A DNA stretch of 64,000 bases from Megalopta genalis (lineage: Eukaryota > Arthropoda > Insecta > Hymenoptera > Halictidae). The notes under the pieces were generated by a model that did not search any database, had not been told where the DNA came from, and saw nothing but the letters and a program-made list of their open reading frames with translations. Position numbers and translations under genes: made by a program. Positions 46,936 to 59,038 of this stretch are shown here, piece after piece. Location: positions 8,619,939-8,683,938 of the forward strand of contig NC_135018.1 of assembly GCF_051020955.1 (NCBI RefSeq), in the 5' to 3' direction. How positions within the stretch are numbered: the stretch's first letter is position 1; every line of letters begins with the position of its first letter.

Positions 46936-48473
46936 TCAATACTGCCGTGTGCCAGAAGATGCAGCTGTTGATGTTAACTGTAATGATATTTTTGTAAAAC
47001 AAAGGTATCAATTGCTATGTTCACAACACTTTTAATCGCAAAGAAAATTGTTTTTTAATTCTTTTAATTTTTAATCTTCCCACTGTGCGATAGAGGGAAT
47101 TCTCCTCGCGGATTGCTTCGAACGAGTTGTTTTCGCGTTCGAATCTTGTGGTAGCCAGAACTATCAATTCGAACATTTTTAACAACATGAGAAAATGTCC
47201 GAGGAGAAAAACGTGCCATTCGGTGACTCCTCAATTATTGTCATAGGGGAGTTTTTCCGGAATTTCCGCATATTCTCATCGGTACATTGTTATACGGCTA
47301 GTGAAAAAACGAGTACAATCATGTGTAATCTGTTGATATTCGATCCATTCCTGCTGCAGCACGGTATGGTTGAACAACTTTTGCATGCATTTTTATTTTC
47401 ATTTTTATTTTCACGCATTCATGGAAAAATGCAACGAAATATATGGTCCGATAAAAAATTTAAATTTCACATTGCCTATGATCCGCTAGTAAAATATTCG
47501 AATTATTAGACACAGGAAATAAGCACGAACACTTCTGTTTAACCTCTGCGTTCATCGATTTGTTTAGAAAATTCTATTTTGCATAGAAGTCCGCATCGCG
47601 CGACAGTAACCATGCAATTGTATTATGAGAGAAATTCATACAACGTTCCGGATTCATTCATTCAGATGATTTTTACGACTCGTCCTATACAGACCACCGT
47701 ATAATACAAGACCGAGCAACTGACAGTAGATAATGTGTTAATTGGTTCTACGCGTCGACCGACGAGCAGAACAGGCAGATCGGTTCGTTTCGGTGTGAAT
47801 GGCTGTAAAAATTTCATTTTAATACGAGGCGGCGCGGCGGTGTATCGGCGATATGTTCAAGTTCCAGCGAGTCGAAAAAAAAATCAAATAAAAATCGCTT
47901 CGGGAGGCTCGATAACGAATAAAAAGTCTGAGCCGCCTGAAATTCCCATTTGTGAAAATATACAGTGGCGGTGGAGAAGGCGGCGGGGAGCAGGGAGGAA
48001 AAAGGACGCGCAGCCGATCCCGCGCCACGGTACCGTCAGGCAGATTTCAACCCTCCGGGGCCCCGGCAGCTAACCTCAGCTAGAGCCGATTAACGACGCA
48101 ATTTATCAAAAAATAAAAGCATGCTTTTAAGTTGATATTTCGGGACACATGGCGCTGCTACGCTACGACCGTGGAGCACGTTCTGGATCGAATAGCCTTC
48201 GTTTTTACTGAACGGTATAATTACTGCGTTTTTGAAGGCTCGTTTACTTGTCAACCAGGTTGGTCCTGTTCGATCCGACTCGATCCGCTTATCCTTTCTA
48301 TACCGATTAACGATTTTCCTACTACCGTTGACGGGAAACTAGTTGATATCATATCTATGTCTCCTAAGCTTCGGATATGTTGGAAGAAAAAAAGAGGAAA
48401 CGTTGATATAATTGCTAAGATATTCTGATCCCTATCGGTAGCAATTAGTAACGTATCCATAATTACTGTAGGA
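46936..48473. other. Intergenic, nothing recognised
   Basis: Frames at 47195-47509 and 47735-48073 show no motif. 47990-48070 is GC-rich. Confidence 0.4.
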
Positions 48474-48716
48474 TAGTGGAACCGGCTACTGCGGAGTAGC
48501 CAGTTACTGTAACTTTTGTTTATTTTCAAACATAATTAACTTTGTATTTTTCGTATAAGACATATGACATTTTTTAATTTAAATTCAAGTAATTATTTAT
48601 TTATTAAAATTTAACATGTAAAAGACGGAAGTTCTTCAAATACCATAAAAATCATTTCAATTTTTTAGTAGCGAAAACTCCTGAAGGCTGCTAACAGGGC
48701 TCAGTAATTCTCTCTA
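48474..48716. repeat. Family E copy 3, 243 bp
   Basis: TAGTGGAACC, then an 18-base palindrome GGCTACT-GCGG-AGTAGCC (48484-48501), the shared TTTTGTTTATTTTCAAACAT and AAAGACGGAAGTTCTTC blocks, and the right end GGGCTCAGTAATTCTC. Confidence 0.7.
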
Positions 48717-48722
48717 CTACCA

Positions 48723-48893
48723 GTTTTATTCCACTACCTGTTCATTTTACTGTTACTGTAATAAAGTCTGTACATTTCATTGTTAATGTAACGAAGTCTG
48801 TTCATTTTATTGTTAAAGCAGTGAAGTCTGGGCATTTTATAATTAATGTAGTAAAGTCTGTTCATTTTATATATAATTTATGTATCGGAGTCT
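48723..48893. repeat. 30-bp tandem repeat
   Basis: Five units with consensus GTTCATTTTATTGTTAATGT followed by AGTAAAGTCT: 48740, 48770, 48800, 48830 and a 34-base last unit at 48860. It lies just past the stop-codon side of the Penelope-like left arm, so may be that element's 3' tail. Confidence 0.85.
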
Positions 48894-48954
48894 CTTCACG
48901 TTCTGGTTCATTGCTTACCAATCATAACGACTTCATAATTGATCGGCTGAACAG

Positions 48955-49410
48955 TTAAAAAACTGACAAGAGAGAACTCCAGATTTGCTCCAGATGATAG
49001 CTCGCATCTCCATTGATGTTGTTAAGGTGTTTCATTATCATCAACATTTCCCTGTATTTCCTGGGAAAGCATGCTTTTGTTCTACCTATTACTTTAGCTA
49101 CGTCAACGAGGATATTGCAACATCTGATTGAATATATCCCAATCTGGTGCATCGTTCATGTTCCTTGCGTCGTGTGCTCATGCTGCTCCCAATTTACATT
49201 CGATCAGCTGTAGCAAGAATACACCAAAAGACGACAGGACACAATATCCTCGTCGGCAAAACTAAAGTCATAGGTAGAACAAAAGCATACTTTTCCAGGA
49301 AATGCAGAGAAACATTGGAAATAATAAAACGTTCTAGCAACATCAATAGGGATACAGGCTACCACCTGAACACAATCTGAAACCCCCTTCTCCCAGCTTT
49401 TTAATTGTGA
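48955..49410. mobile_element. Head-to-head pair of Penelope-like/GIY-YIG element fragments
   Basis: The - strand of 48955-49120 gives ILVDVAKVIGRTKACFPRKY, then NNINGDASYHLEQIWSSLL; the + strand of 49230-49405 gives ILVGKTKVIGRTKAYFSRKC, then SSNINRDTGYHLNTI, a TGA in place of Trp, and NPLLPAF. The VIGRTKxYFxRKxRE and NxNRDxGYHL pattern resembles the C-terminal tail after the GIY-YIG endonuclease in Penelope-like retroelements (inference from memory of the family). The two arms diverge at protein level and are separated by about 110 bases. Both are pseudogenic. Confidence 0.5.
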
Positions 49411-51312
49411 CCAATTAAAAGGTCCTTTTGATTGGACCTTTCATTAACCGGAACCTGAACAGGCTTCACTACATTAGGTGGAGCACCAGCAGGCACACAT
49501 CAATATCAGTGTGGCTTTGACCCTCCGATGTAATAACGCCAGGTTGATGAGGCCATCTGCAATGCTTGCGAAACGATGGGACAATTCTTCGAAAAGAATA
49601 CCGATGACACCCGACGCACAGTGAATCAATTTTCGTCCAAAATGGCTTAATAATTTGTCAAAGAAAATACAAAGATGCATTGATTTGCATAGAAAAAATT
49701 ATATGATTTCATACAAAAAAAAATTCTTGTCACCTTTATTTTTTATCGAATAAAAACTTTTACGCAGATTTTCATTAACACAATTTATTGTTAGCCGTAA
49801 TCCGAGTAACTTATGCCCAATTCATTGTTTCATTAATTTTGCCTAAAAATTTGTAGCCGTTATAGCTACGTATTTTGTTAAATAACTCGAAAGATTGCAA
49901 CTTCTCGCAATAAAAGTTTTCATAATGTCAAAATGTACTATCCGAGGAATATGTCGGAATAATAATCCCATGATATTTTGACTCGTTGTTTCTTTTCAAA
50001 CATTATCTAAAGTGTAGGAAAATAAATCGAACTTAATTATCTCATTTTGGGTTGTTGTTATTATTATTATTATTATATTGCATACAAGTATTATAAAATT
50101 TCTGTATAGATGCAATCATATAACGTCTGGCCATTATTTTCGATAAAGATTACTTCGTAGAGTGGCCTTTCGTTCATAAGGCAACGTAAACAAACTGCGA
50201 TATGAACTAACGTACTGTTTGATCTTCCTAATATTCGCTCGGGGGACTCGCTCGAAATTAAGCTCCTGCTGAATTTTTCGCACGTTCTCTTGCTAAATAT
50301 GATTATTTAGGCATTTTAACACATCATACACATCTTTTCGAATAGATACGAAGCAGTGACTTTTTATCAATTTTGTCCATTGACGGCCGCATTGTGTGAC
50401 GACCAGGACAATAAGAACTGAACAATGCCGGGCCGCGAAAGCCTCGAATCTCTGATTAATATTAGATTGCTGTCGACGGATAAATTTAATATTCCTTCGC
50501 GGTGCTTTCCCGAGAGCACTCGACCCGCGTGGTTGGTTCGCGGGCGATCGATGGGATTTCTTGGCCGATTCAAACAGGCGACCGGTGGAAATTGCCGGAA
50601 GCAATGTCAGACAATATTTCGCTCGTTAAGGTCCACAACGGTAGCAGCGAGAGGGCAGGAGGTATTAAAAGTAAGGCACGCTGGCCGAACTTATCTCATT
50701 AGAACAGCTTGTAAAGCCAATCTCCGCTGTGCTCCCGAACCGACCCCGGATTACGCGCCACTTTCGAAGATGATTGGGAGTTCGGTCCTGTCTCTACCAT
50801 AATCGAAGCCGTTCCGTCATTTCGCGACGCTTCGGAAGAAGATCTCAGGGAAAGTGGAACGAAGTCAGAGAGAAACGCTCGTCGCGTTCATCGATCGACA
50901 TTAATACATACACGATTGCCATCCATGAGTGGACCTTAATTTCATAGGATCACGAATTAGCTCGAATCGATTCCTTAAAGCGCAACGGCGCTTGGTTGCA
51001 AACTAATACAAAACAACCGCTTTTAAGTGCTCCGTAAATCTAGCGGCAAAGAACCACAATCATAGACGCATAGTTTCCATAGACGCATAGAAGCATAACA
51101 GATAGATAGCGCATCCCTTTAGTCTCAACCTTTTTTTCTCTTTCCTTTTTATTTCGAGCAATTTTAATCTCTCTTGAGATTATTTTGCATTACATCGTAT
51201 GTACAAAATGCTGTCGAAGTTACATGTTGCTGAGAAGTTACATATTTTTACAATATTACAGACAGATTGTTCGTAGCTTGTTTGAGAAACCAGTTGACTG
51301 CAGTACAAATTT
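49411..51312. other. Intergenic, with a family K scrap
   Basis: ACCGCTTTTAAGTGCTCCGT at 51018-51037 is a family K right-end fragment. 50410-50880 is CpG-rich with a 125-codon unrecognised frame. A perfect 8-base hairpin AAAGGTCC/GGACCTTT is at about 49420. Confidence 0.45.
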
Positions 51313-51495
51313 CTACATTATATATTTCAAGTATTTCATTTTGTGTAATTTTCTGACGAGAATGGTTCTGTGGTCTTCGAATAACGGACATTGCCACAGT
51401 ACGTGGTCAATGTCCTGTCTTTCGTGGCCGCATTGGCATTTTGGGGGTCGTTTGTAATGCCTGATCTCTGTCTGAACTTCGGAAACACCGGAGAA
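51313..51495 (-). pseudogene. Non-LTR retrotransposon ORF2 C-terminal fragment
   Basis: On the - strand: KCQCGHERQDIDHVLWQCP, then LFEDHRTILVRKL and a stop. The CxCG-x-H-x4-C zinc-finger-like motif, with HVLWQCP followed by a charged R...L stretch, is the tail found after reverse transcriptase in R1/Jockey-like non-LTR elements. A stop codon directly precedes the fragment, so it is 5'-truncated, as usual for such insertions. Confidence 0.65.
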
Positions 51496-51498
51496 CAA

Positions 51499-52298
51499 TT
51501 AGATATGTATCAGAATATTAAATAGCGTCCCCAGGAGGAGGATCGTATTAATTGGGTGATCAATTTTAAGGAATCCCGGAGATCGCCTTCCACGGGGAAG
51601 CAATTCAGCGAGGGTGGGACCGATCGATGGGAATACGCCGGCAATTTTGCCCTGTTCATTTTTCGGCCGTTCTCGAATCATTATGATGATGAGTCGAGCG
51701 ACCGCGAGCGGAGCTGCGCGGCTCGGCGTAGACGCACGATTACGAACTACATCAAATCGGCCCGCGGATATTGAAATATGCTAAGAGAACCAACCCATAT
51801 CGCCACCTGTTCCCTTAATGCACTCATATGTATGTGTAGGATATTCTAATGCGATTTCCAATTCATAATACATCGATGCGCGACCAACGAGGGCCAACGG
51901 GGTCCAACGTGGGGAAGAGAACGATGGAAACATGAACGTGACAGAAACAAGGAGAACTGCCACGGCATGGCCGTCTTATCGGATCATCGAGACTCGTTCG
52001 AGCCGATCGAAAGCTCCCACAAAAGAGGAATCGAATAGGTCCGATGGATCGAATTTTTATTAGCTGCTCCGCGAGTCTCGGGACGGCTAAAAGTTACCGC
52101 GGGATATTAAATTACTTGGCTGCCCCGTGCTGATAGTTCCGAGCCCGCGAACAAACTTGTGGAGCCACGGTTTTTTCAAGTTTCGTGCACTTTAAAGAGT
52201 AGGCAAGCACGCTGTATACAGGGTGAGGCACTTACAACAGACCATCCGAATAACTCGATTGCTGCCGGCGATGGAAAGATCACCTATTCGGTGATAGA
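51499..52298. other. Intergenic, with a solo element end
   Basis: TATACAGGGTGAGGCACT at about 52216 looks like the terminus of another DNA element, but no partner was found. No gene recognised. Confidence 0.4.
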
Positions 52299-52717
52299 GT
52301 AGCGGAGCCAGTTACTGTGGGATAAATAATTATTGTGCCTATTTATTCTCAAACATAATTAACATACTATGTACGGAAGAGGTATCGATACCTTTCTAAA
52401 AAAATTTATTTTTTTTAATTTCATTACATATATAAATATGTAATGAAATTACAAATGGGATATGAAATATCCCTCGTTATATACTTGTTATCAAAATCTT
52501 ATTGCCAGTTTTGCAAATATTAAACGTTCCTTACAAATCTGAGATAGTGTGTTAATTTTATATTTATCGTATAAGACATGTCAACGTATTTCATTTATAT
52601 TCAATTAATTATTTGTTAAAATTAAACATATAAAAGACGGAAGTTCTTAAAATACCAGAAAAATTATTTCAATTTTTTAGTAGCAGAAACTCCAATAGGC
52701 TGCTAACTACCATAGAC
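52299..52717. repeat. Family E copy 4 with internal insertion
   Basis: TAGCGGAGCCAGTTACTGTG to GGCTGCTAACTACC. Between CATAATTAAC and TTATCGTATAAGACATG there is about 170 extra bases relative to the 48474 copy, including a short TTTCATTACATAT hairpin. It abuts a family F MITE at 52718. Confidence 0.65.
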
Positions 52718-52854
52718 TAGACTGCGGGTTTTATTGCATTCGTGACGAACATTGGTAGATTGAATGCAAAACATTAAAAGCATATGAAGATTTAAAAAAT
52801 TTCTTACACTTATTGTACCACAATTTTTAATTTGCATAAAAATCCGTAGTCTAG
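52718..52854. repeat. Family F MITE, best copy, 137 bp
   Basis: CTAGACTGCGGGTTTTATTG and TGCATAAAAATCCGTAGTCTAG (partial palindromic ends) are inverted repeats of about 24 bases. AT-rich interior, no ORF. Confidence 0.7.
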
Positions 52855-54721
52855 TGATAGCCATCTCACTATGTGTTAATAGCTTTTATGTGTGTGTGGG
52901 TGAAAACATACAAAGATCATCCGAATCTTTGTTCAAATGTAACGATATAGGTCATCGATATTTTTTTTAATGAAATCATATAATTTTGTATACACGATTC
53001 GATACTCTCGAAAATTTTGAATAAATATGTATTAAACTTATGTCAGAAAACTATTACTTTGGAAGATATATTATCCTTATTATTAGTACTACATAAGTGA
53101 GTAATTATGAAGAAAAAAGGGGTGATATCTCCGATTTTGCCGAACGAAGCGACGCTATGAATATGCACAATTATAGATATATTAAGAGACTTTATTGTTA
53201 ATAGATACATTTTTCGTACTGTCAACACCCCCCAATGTGTTGACAAATGTTCAACTTATAGATGTTGAGGAAAAAATTCCTATAAATCACTGATATTAAA
53301 CCAGTTTCGACCCTTAAAAAAAGAGAGAATTGACCATCGTACCTGCTCATTCACCTACAAAGAGAACCATTGACATATGCCATTCTCGAAATCAAGCAAG
53401 TTTCGTCTGGCACTTTAATTTTTCGTGGGAAAATATCTTGGGAATAGAGAGAAAATTTTATAATTAGGTCGGAGGTCATGGCACGGCTGAATTATCCACA
53501 AGGTCCTCTATACCGGCAACTGTCCGGAAGAATCTGTGCTTTATCGTAACGAGATTCGATAAATATTTCGAAAGCGCAAGATGGAAACGGATATGATGGT
53601 TAATGCGAATAAATGGCCGGGCAACCGTCCATGCAGTCGGGCATTATGTTATAAATTAGCTATTGTTGGCTGGTCATATCCGGATGTGACTAACTGACGA
53701 AGGATAATTTAACCGTGCCGGGTTCGGCACTATCCGCAGGAGTCACTGCGAGCCCCCGGAAATGCCCTTTCTAATTAGCATGCCGACCCGTGTGGAAATT
53801 ATGTTCGATTTGCTGGCGATTTGACAGCGCGCGGAAGGCAACGAAATTTTCTGGACTCGCGCGGCCGTACGGCTGCGGTGGAAATCCCGCACTCTATCCG
53901 TTCGACGCAGCATCCCCTAATTATCTTCGATAATCGACGAAACTATCCTGTCTATGAAAGCGTACGAATGGCAAACGCATTTCGTAATTTCGCCCGGAAA
54001 TTCTGCTGAAACACTGCTAAAAAATCTGAAACTTCTCGCAATTAAATTTATATATGCAAGAAACTTCAAAAGCGTCCATTATGAAATTACATTACGCGTT
54101 ATTACAATCCACAATTATTACTTATTTACCGCTATTCAAGCGGGCTTCTCTTTATTTGTTAATTACTCGCGTCTGTTTTCTTCTTATTCCGTATATTATC
54201 CCGTTAATTACCTTTCTGATGCATCAAACAGCTACCATTAAATAAGCTACAGAGCTAATTGTTTCGGAACACAATCGAAGTTTTGCAGTATTTCCCACAC
54301 CTCGAATTTTATTCCGTCGGAAAGTAAACGCGATTCAATCGTGAATATTTATCGGCATTGAATTATAAATCCTGTCGAATTTGCAGTACTATAGACAAAC
54401 AATTTTCACGGCAGCCGAACTTTATCACATTTGGGCGAATGTACGTATGCATAAATATTTGCAGGGCAATTATGGCGTACGCTACTTACGTACATCGTTG
54501 GCACAGAGTGCCCGCAAAATGTAGCATATCAAATTTCCAATTACCGATCAAACCTTGATGATACAACTAAAAATTGCACTCGTTTTAACGCTTGAACATG
54601 AAAGTCGATCGTTAATTGTTTTTGAAAATGGTTTTGCATCGTAAAGAGCAGGAGAAATGCTGCAAACTGAAAGGTGTTTAAAAACATTATTAAAATACTA
54701 TATAATTATTAATATTATATA
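52855..54721. other. Intergenic, nothing recognised
   Basis: AT-rich to 53280, then mixed. Short frames at 53821-54558 have no domains and no second copies. Confidence 0.45.
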
Positions 54722-55903
54722 TACAGGGTGTTCCAAAATTATTTTAACAGCCGAAAATGAGGGGTAGCTAAGGTCATTTGAAGTAACCTTTTCCTTTGCG
54801 AAAATGCAATCTGCGGCTTTGTTTACGAGTTATTAACGGAAAACACTGACCAATGAGAGGTGACGGCGCGAAGTTCGAGAGCCCGCAGCACGAGGCTTTC
54901 ACAGATGGTCGGGACGGACTCGAGCCGCGTTCGAAGTATTGAACAAATCACGAAGCGAGAACTTTCCGGATATTTTTTTTACTACGTAACAGTGATATTT
55001 TTAAGAAAAACGCTGTTCACCTCTACTTTAGAACGTCTGAAGAATAGTTACTAATTTTTCGGACCCAAAATAATATGTAGTTTAACCGTGACAGCCGTTT
55101 TAATTTTCTGGTGGATTTTAGACCAAAATCCACCTTGACATAACCTTGGCACGACCTTGACACGACCTTGACATAACCTTGACATGACCTTGGCACGACC
55201 TTGACATGACCTTGATATAACCTTGATATTGTACGAGGTCAATGCACTATCCTGCACACATTTCCGTGCATGAAGTGGATTTACAACTAAATGGATGAGT
55301 TTCTTATTGATAATATTCTTCATATTTCTCTAACAAACATATCCCTTACGTCCTTTAACACGATTAGTATTTATTAAATTAGCTTTGCGAATCATTCGTT
55401 GAACTGTGTTCGGACACGGAATTATTTAAATTAAAATATCATTTACGTACTTTGTTAATCTTCACTGTACACCTTGCTTAAAATTTTCATATGTTACACA
55501 CAAGGTGTCATGCACACTAGAAAATTAAAACGGCCGTCACGGTTAAATTACTTACAATTTCGGGTCCGAAAAATTAGTAAATATTCTTCAGACGTTCTAA
55601 AGTAAAGGTGAACAGCGTTTTTCTTAAAAATATCACTGTTACGTAGTAAAAAAATCCGGAAAGTTCTCGCTTCGTGATTTGTTCAATACTTCGAACGCGG
55701 CTCGAGTCCGTCCCGACCATCTGTGAAAGCCTCGTGCTGCGGGCTCTCGAACTTCGCGCCGTCACCTCTCATTGGTCAGTGTTTTCCGTTAATAACTCGT
55801 AAGCAAAGCGCCAGATTGCATTTTCGCAAAGGAAAAAGTTACTTCAAATGACCTCAGCTACCCCTCATTTTCGGCTGTTAAAATAATTGTGGAACACCGT
55901 GTA
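54722..55903. mobile_element. Large family C foldback element, 1.18 kb, about 390-bp arms
   Basis: TACAGGGTGTTCCAAAATTA at the left, TTGTGGAACACCGTGTA at the right. Arms 54722-55110 and 55515-55903 are near-identical reverse complements. A 60-odd codon frame (MTARSSRARSTRLSQMVG start) is preserved in both arms, differing by one codon indel and a few substitutions. The outer 130 bases are the family C arm; the rest of each arm (to CCGTTTTAATTTTC) is unique to this copy. The centre carries an 11-base tandem array. No transposase was recognised. Confidence 0.85.
55133..55231. repeat. 11-bp tandem array CCTTGACAYRA, about nine units
   Basis: Nine consecutive 11-base units such as CCTTGACACGA, CCTTGACATAA and CCTTGGCACGA in the loop of the foldback element. 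Read on the - strand, four junctions give TCAAGGTC and one gives CCAAGGTC, the core of the FTZ-F1/NR5A nuclear-receptor half site. Confidence 0.9.
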
Positions 55904-56571
55904 TATATTATATATATTATAATTAAAGCTATTTCGCGAGTGAATCTGATGCGGATTCAAATTTGTCGATTGTTCTAGCAACAAACGTCGGTAACATTAT
56001 GATCAGATTTTATTAAGATTTTTTTAAGATGCGGATTTTACAGATTTATGTCAAAAACGAGTGGCGACAATTTCAAATAGTGAACAAATTAAAGTAATTA
56101 AAGAGTATCGACTCGATAAAATAATGTGTCGATAAAATAAATCTGTCTCTTACAATCGATGTAGCATTTTTATTTTGCATAAAGACCCGCGGTCTAGTTA
56201 TGATTATCGAATATCTAGATTGCGATTACTATTCGTAAGCATTGTATCCGGGAAAATTGATAAAGGTTTCGGCCATTCTTAAGGCTAGCCACACGCAGAA
56301 AAATTCCCTCCGCGATCCGAAAGAGCGACAACAAACATAAAACATAACCGTGGTACCCGCGATCGATCGATCGTTCGCTGTTCACTGCGAATTGAAAAAC
56401 AATTAGCGAATTGCGGTTTGCACCGGTACCCACCATCGTTCGAACGTATCGCGGACCCAACTACCTATCCACCCCCGTCCACAGGAAACCCTGCAATTCT
56501 CTCGTACTCGGGGTCGCAGATTTTCGGGCGAGGTCATCGCATACACACGACGTTAATTTGCATACTCGCGC

Positions 56572-56610
<39 letters not shown>

Positions 56611-57224
56611 GGAGAGAGAGGAAGAGAGAGAGAGAAGAAGGATAAACGGCGAGGATTCAACGAAAGTACGGGGAAAGTAAAATGCGTCTCCGTCCGAGGA
56701 TGCAGAGGGGCAAGGAAACGAAGGAACCGTGGCTGTTCAAAGAGATAAAAACGCGGTGCCGCTGAAAAAATATTTTTTAAATAAATCTCGAGCCCGAATA
56801 AACTGCTCGCGCGTTCGAACGATCGTTGGTCGGTGTCCCTTCATCTCCGCCCTCCGACTAACGCAAATCGAGTCGCTATCATCGCGAAGAATATTTAACA
56901 CATGTTGATAGAGGCGACCACTCGCCATGCATATTGCACGCGGATGCATTGCCGACTCGCGTCGATTGATTTTCCAACTGGTTTAATAACTCTTTGCCTT
57001 GTAAAATGGTACCAAACTTGCGAGGAATATTTCGAACAGAGTCTGCTAAATGAGTGGGTTAGAATCATAGTAGCGTGAGTGATATTTTTGGAAAATTCAA
57101 TTTACGTTTTAAAATCTGATCTAAATAAACCTGCCAAAGTGTTAGACAGATAAATGAAATAAATGATAAAATTACTACAAATTAACTCATCATCAAATAT
57201 TTTGTCAAAATGAATAGTGAGAAA
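55904..57224. other. Intergenic with GA microsatellite
   Basis: (GA)n at about 56572-56640. A solo family F end (AAGACCCGCGGTCTAGTTAT) is at about 56181. No gene recognised. Confidence 0.5.
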
Positions 57225-57479
57225 GTGATTTTTTACGGAACACACTAAAAGCAGGTGTTCTCTATTACTTTATAAAAGTAACAATAAAACATTTATTCTG
57301 ATTTTTAACAATTGTTATTGTAATATTTGCCTTGCTGCAAGTGATACATACATATATATTGAATAAATAACTCATGAATGTATGTTTACAATCTGAATAC
57401 AGTAATTTCTCCCTAATTCGCGCTCAGATTGTTCATTTTTGTTTGTAAGCTGAGCATCGATTAGGGAGAATTTACTGTA
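57225..57479. repeat. Family K partial copy (reverse) with a family G MITE at its end
   Basis: TTTTTTACGGAACACACTAA with CTAAAAGCAG is the reversed K right end, followed by K-like interior to ATCTGAATA. At that point the 82-base family G element (57398-57479) begins. The order implies that G inserted into K. Confidence 0.55.
57398..57479. repeat. Family G minimal palindromic MITE, 82 bp
   Basis: TACAGTAATTTCTCCCTAAT at the left and ATTAGGGAGAATTTACTGTA at the right are near-perfect inverted repeats; ATTCGCGCTCAGATTG and AAGCTGAGCATCG continue the arms. TA ends fit a Tc1/mariner-type target. Longer relatives at 39777 and 46760. Confidence 0.75.
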
Positions 57480-58233
57480 CTGTCTTTTGAGGACTAACGA
57501 TAAGATTCTTGAATCACGCATGCTTACCAGACGTCGAGTTGACGAGCCAGGATCGTTTCTCGGTGGCTCGGTTACTCGAACAGCTTCACCGTACATTCGC
57601 GCACGGTTGTAGGTGCTCGAAACCCTGGGCTGTAGTTTTACACAATTTTCCATTTCCAGCCGTCTACGGGTGCTGTCGGTGTGACCAATGCCCACGATTA
57701 ATACCCCGGCCATCATCACTCGATAAAATGACTTAATCACGAAGAAAAATTCGTTGAAATAACCGGCCTCTCGTTCTTCCGAGCGAGTTCCAGCCTCAAT
57801 ATATCTCGCTTAACTTTTCCGAACACTTCGGCCCCGTCTCTCTTGTTCTTGCCCGCTGCCTATCAATCTGTCTTCCCACCCCGCGCGCACCCACGCCCGC
57901 ACCCAGACCCCCGTCGATTCATTTTTACTTTGCTACGGGTGCCCGAGTCCGGGCCAATCCGTCAGAATAAGTTCGAAACGCGACGGAATAATACGGTTAA
58001 CCAGTCCGACGATCCGTGCCCTGTATTCCCCTTCTGCCGACAGTTCGCCACTCCGCGGAGCTTCGGCAAGAAACGTTGGACAGTCGAAACTTTGTTTCTT
58101 TTACTCGCGAAGAACGAGCGATTTTGAAATATTGCTCGTTTGAAATGCTCGTCGTACACATGTATCTGCAAGAACAGACAGCGAGTACACGAATACGAGT
58201 ATATAATGACAATAATAATGACGATAATAACAG
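57480..58233. other. CpG-rich intergenic DNA
   Basis: Several overlapping frames on both strands, none recognised. CpG-dense sequence continues to the window end. Confidence 0.4.
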
Positions 58234-58545
58234 TAACAGTGGTTAAAGTTTTCCTTAGGGGACCAAAATTTTTCGGCTTTGTATCGACGAGGAAACACTT
58301 AAAAGACAAGTTTTAAAGTGCGAAACTGATTGCTTCAAAAGTTTTCCTCACAATTGATGAATTTTCAACGTTTTAAGCGTTCTTTCAGCGCCGTCTTGTT
58401 GCTTGTTTGTAAACATCGTCCAGTGAGCGATGCCGTGAGGCGCCGCCATATTGTTGCTTAGTCAGCCCAGGTGCCGCTAAATGGCAAAACGCGTAACCTA
58501 GAACGAAATTTTGATCCCCTAATGAAAACAATAACCGTAACAGTA
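58234..58545. repeat. Family M inverted-repeat element, about 310 bp, single copy seen
   Basis: CAGTGGTTAAAGTTTTCC plus TTAGGGGACCAAAATTTTTC at the left pair with GAAATTTTGATCCCCTAA plus TGAAAACAATAACCGTAACA at the right, about 35-40 bases with mismatches. GC-rich centre. No second copy in the window, so mobility is inferred from structure only. Confidence 0.5.
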
Positions 58546-59038
58546 ATGACAGTACGACAAAAGTTGAGAATGTGCGTACAATAGCGACGGCAGAGCGTTG
58601 TATGTATATGTATGTACACAGTGTACTGCCAAACCTATTTCTGCGACTTCGCGTCGTACAAGTTTTCATTTCGTAACAACGGCGACGCTTGAACGATACT
58701 AAAACGGCGGCTAAAACACGAGCCTAACATTACAGGCTGCGATTATAAACGAACGATCATCGAACGATTTATTCATCGGGCCGGGCGCGGGCTGGATTAA
58801 AAGGATAGAGCGAAGCGAAAAAAAAAAATTATCAGCATTCCAGCTCGGCCGACTTTCAACAAATATTTCCCGATCGAAAAATCGCTCGGCCCTGACGCCG
58901 AGCGGATACATATTCGCCGCGAAATTCCCGGTTACGCGTAAAATAATTCCGGGTCGCGTTATAAACGACTCGTTATAAACAGCGGAGACGCGACACCGGC
59001 CGCGCCTGGTACACGGTAAACGTGTCAATTACCATACC

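Noticed and set aside
47130..47160. GCGTTCGAATCTTG, similar to a tRNA T-loop
   Set aside because: The flanking bases do not pair as a T-stem and no acceptor or anticodon arms fit upstream.
52216..52260. TATACAGGGTGAGGCAC, a possible transposon terminus
   Set aside because: No inverted partner and no second copy of the following sequence in the window.
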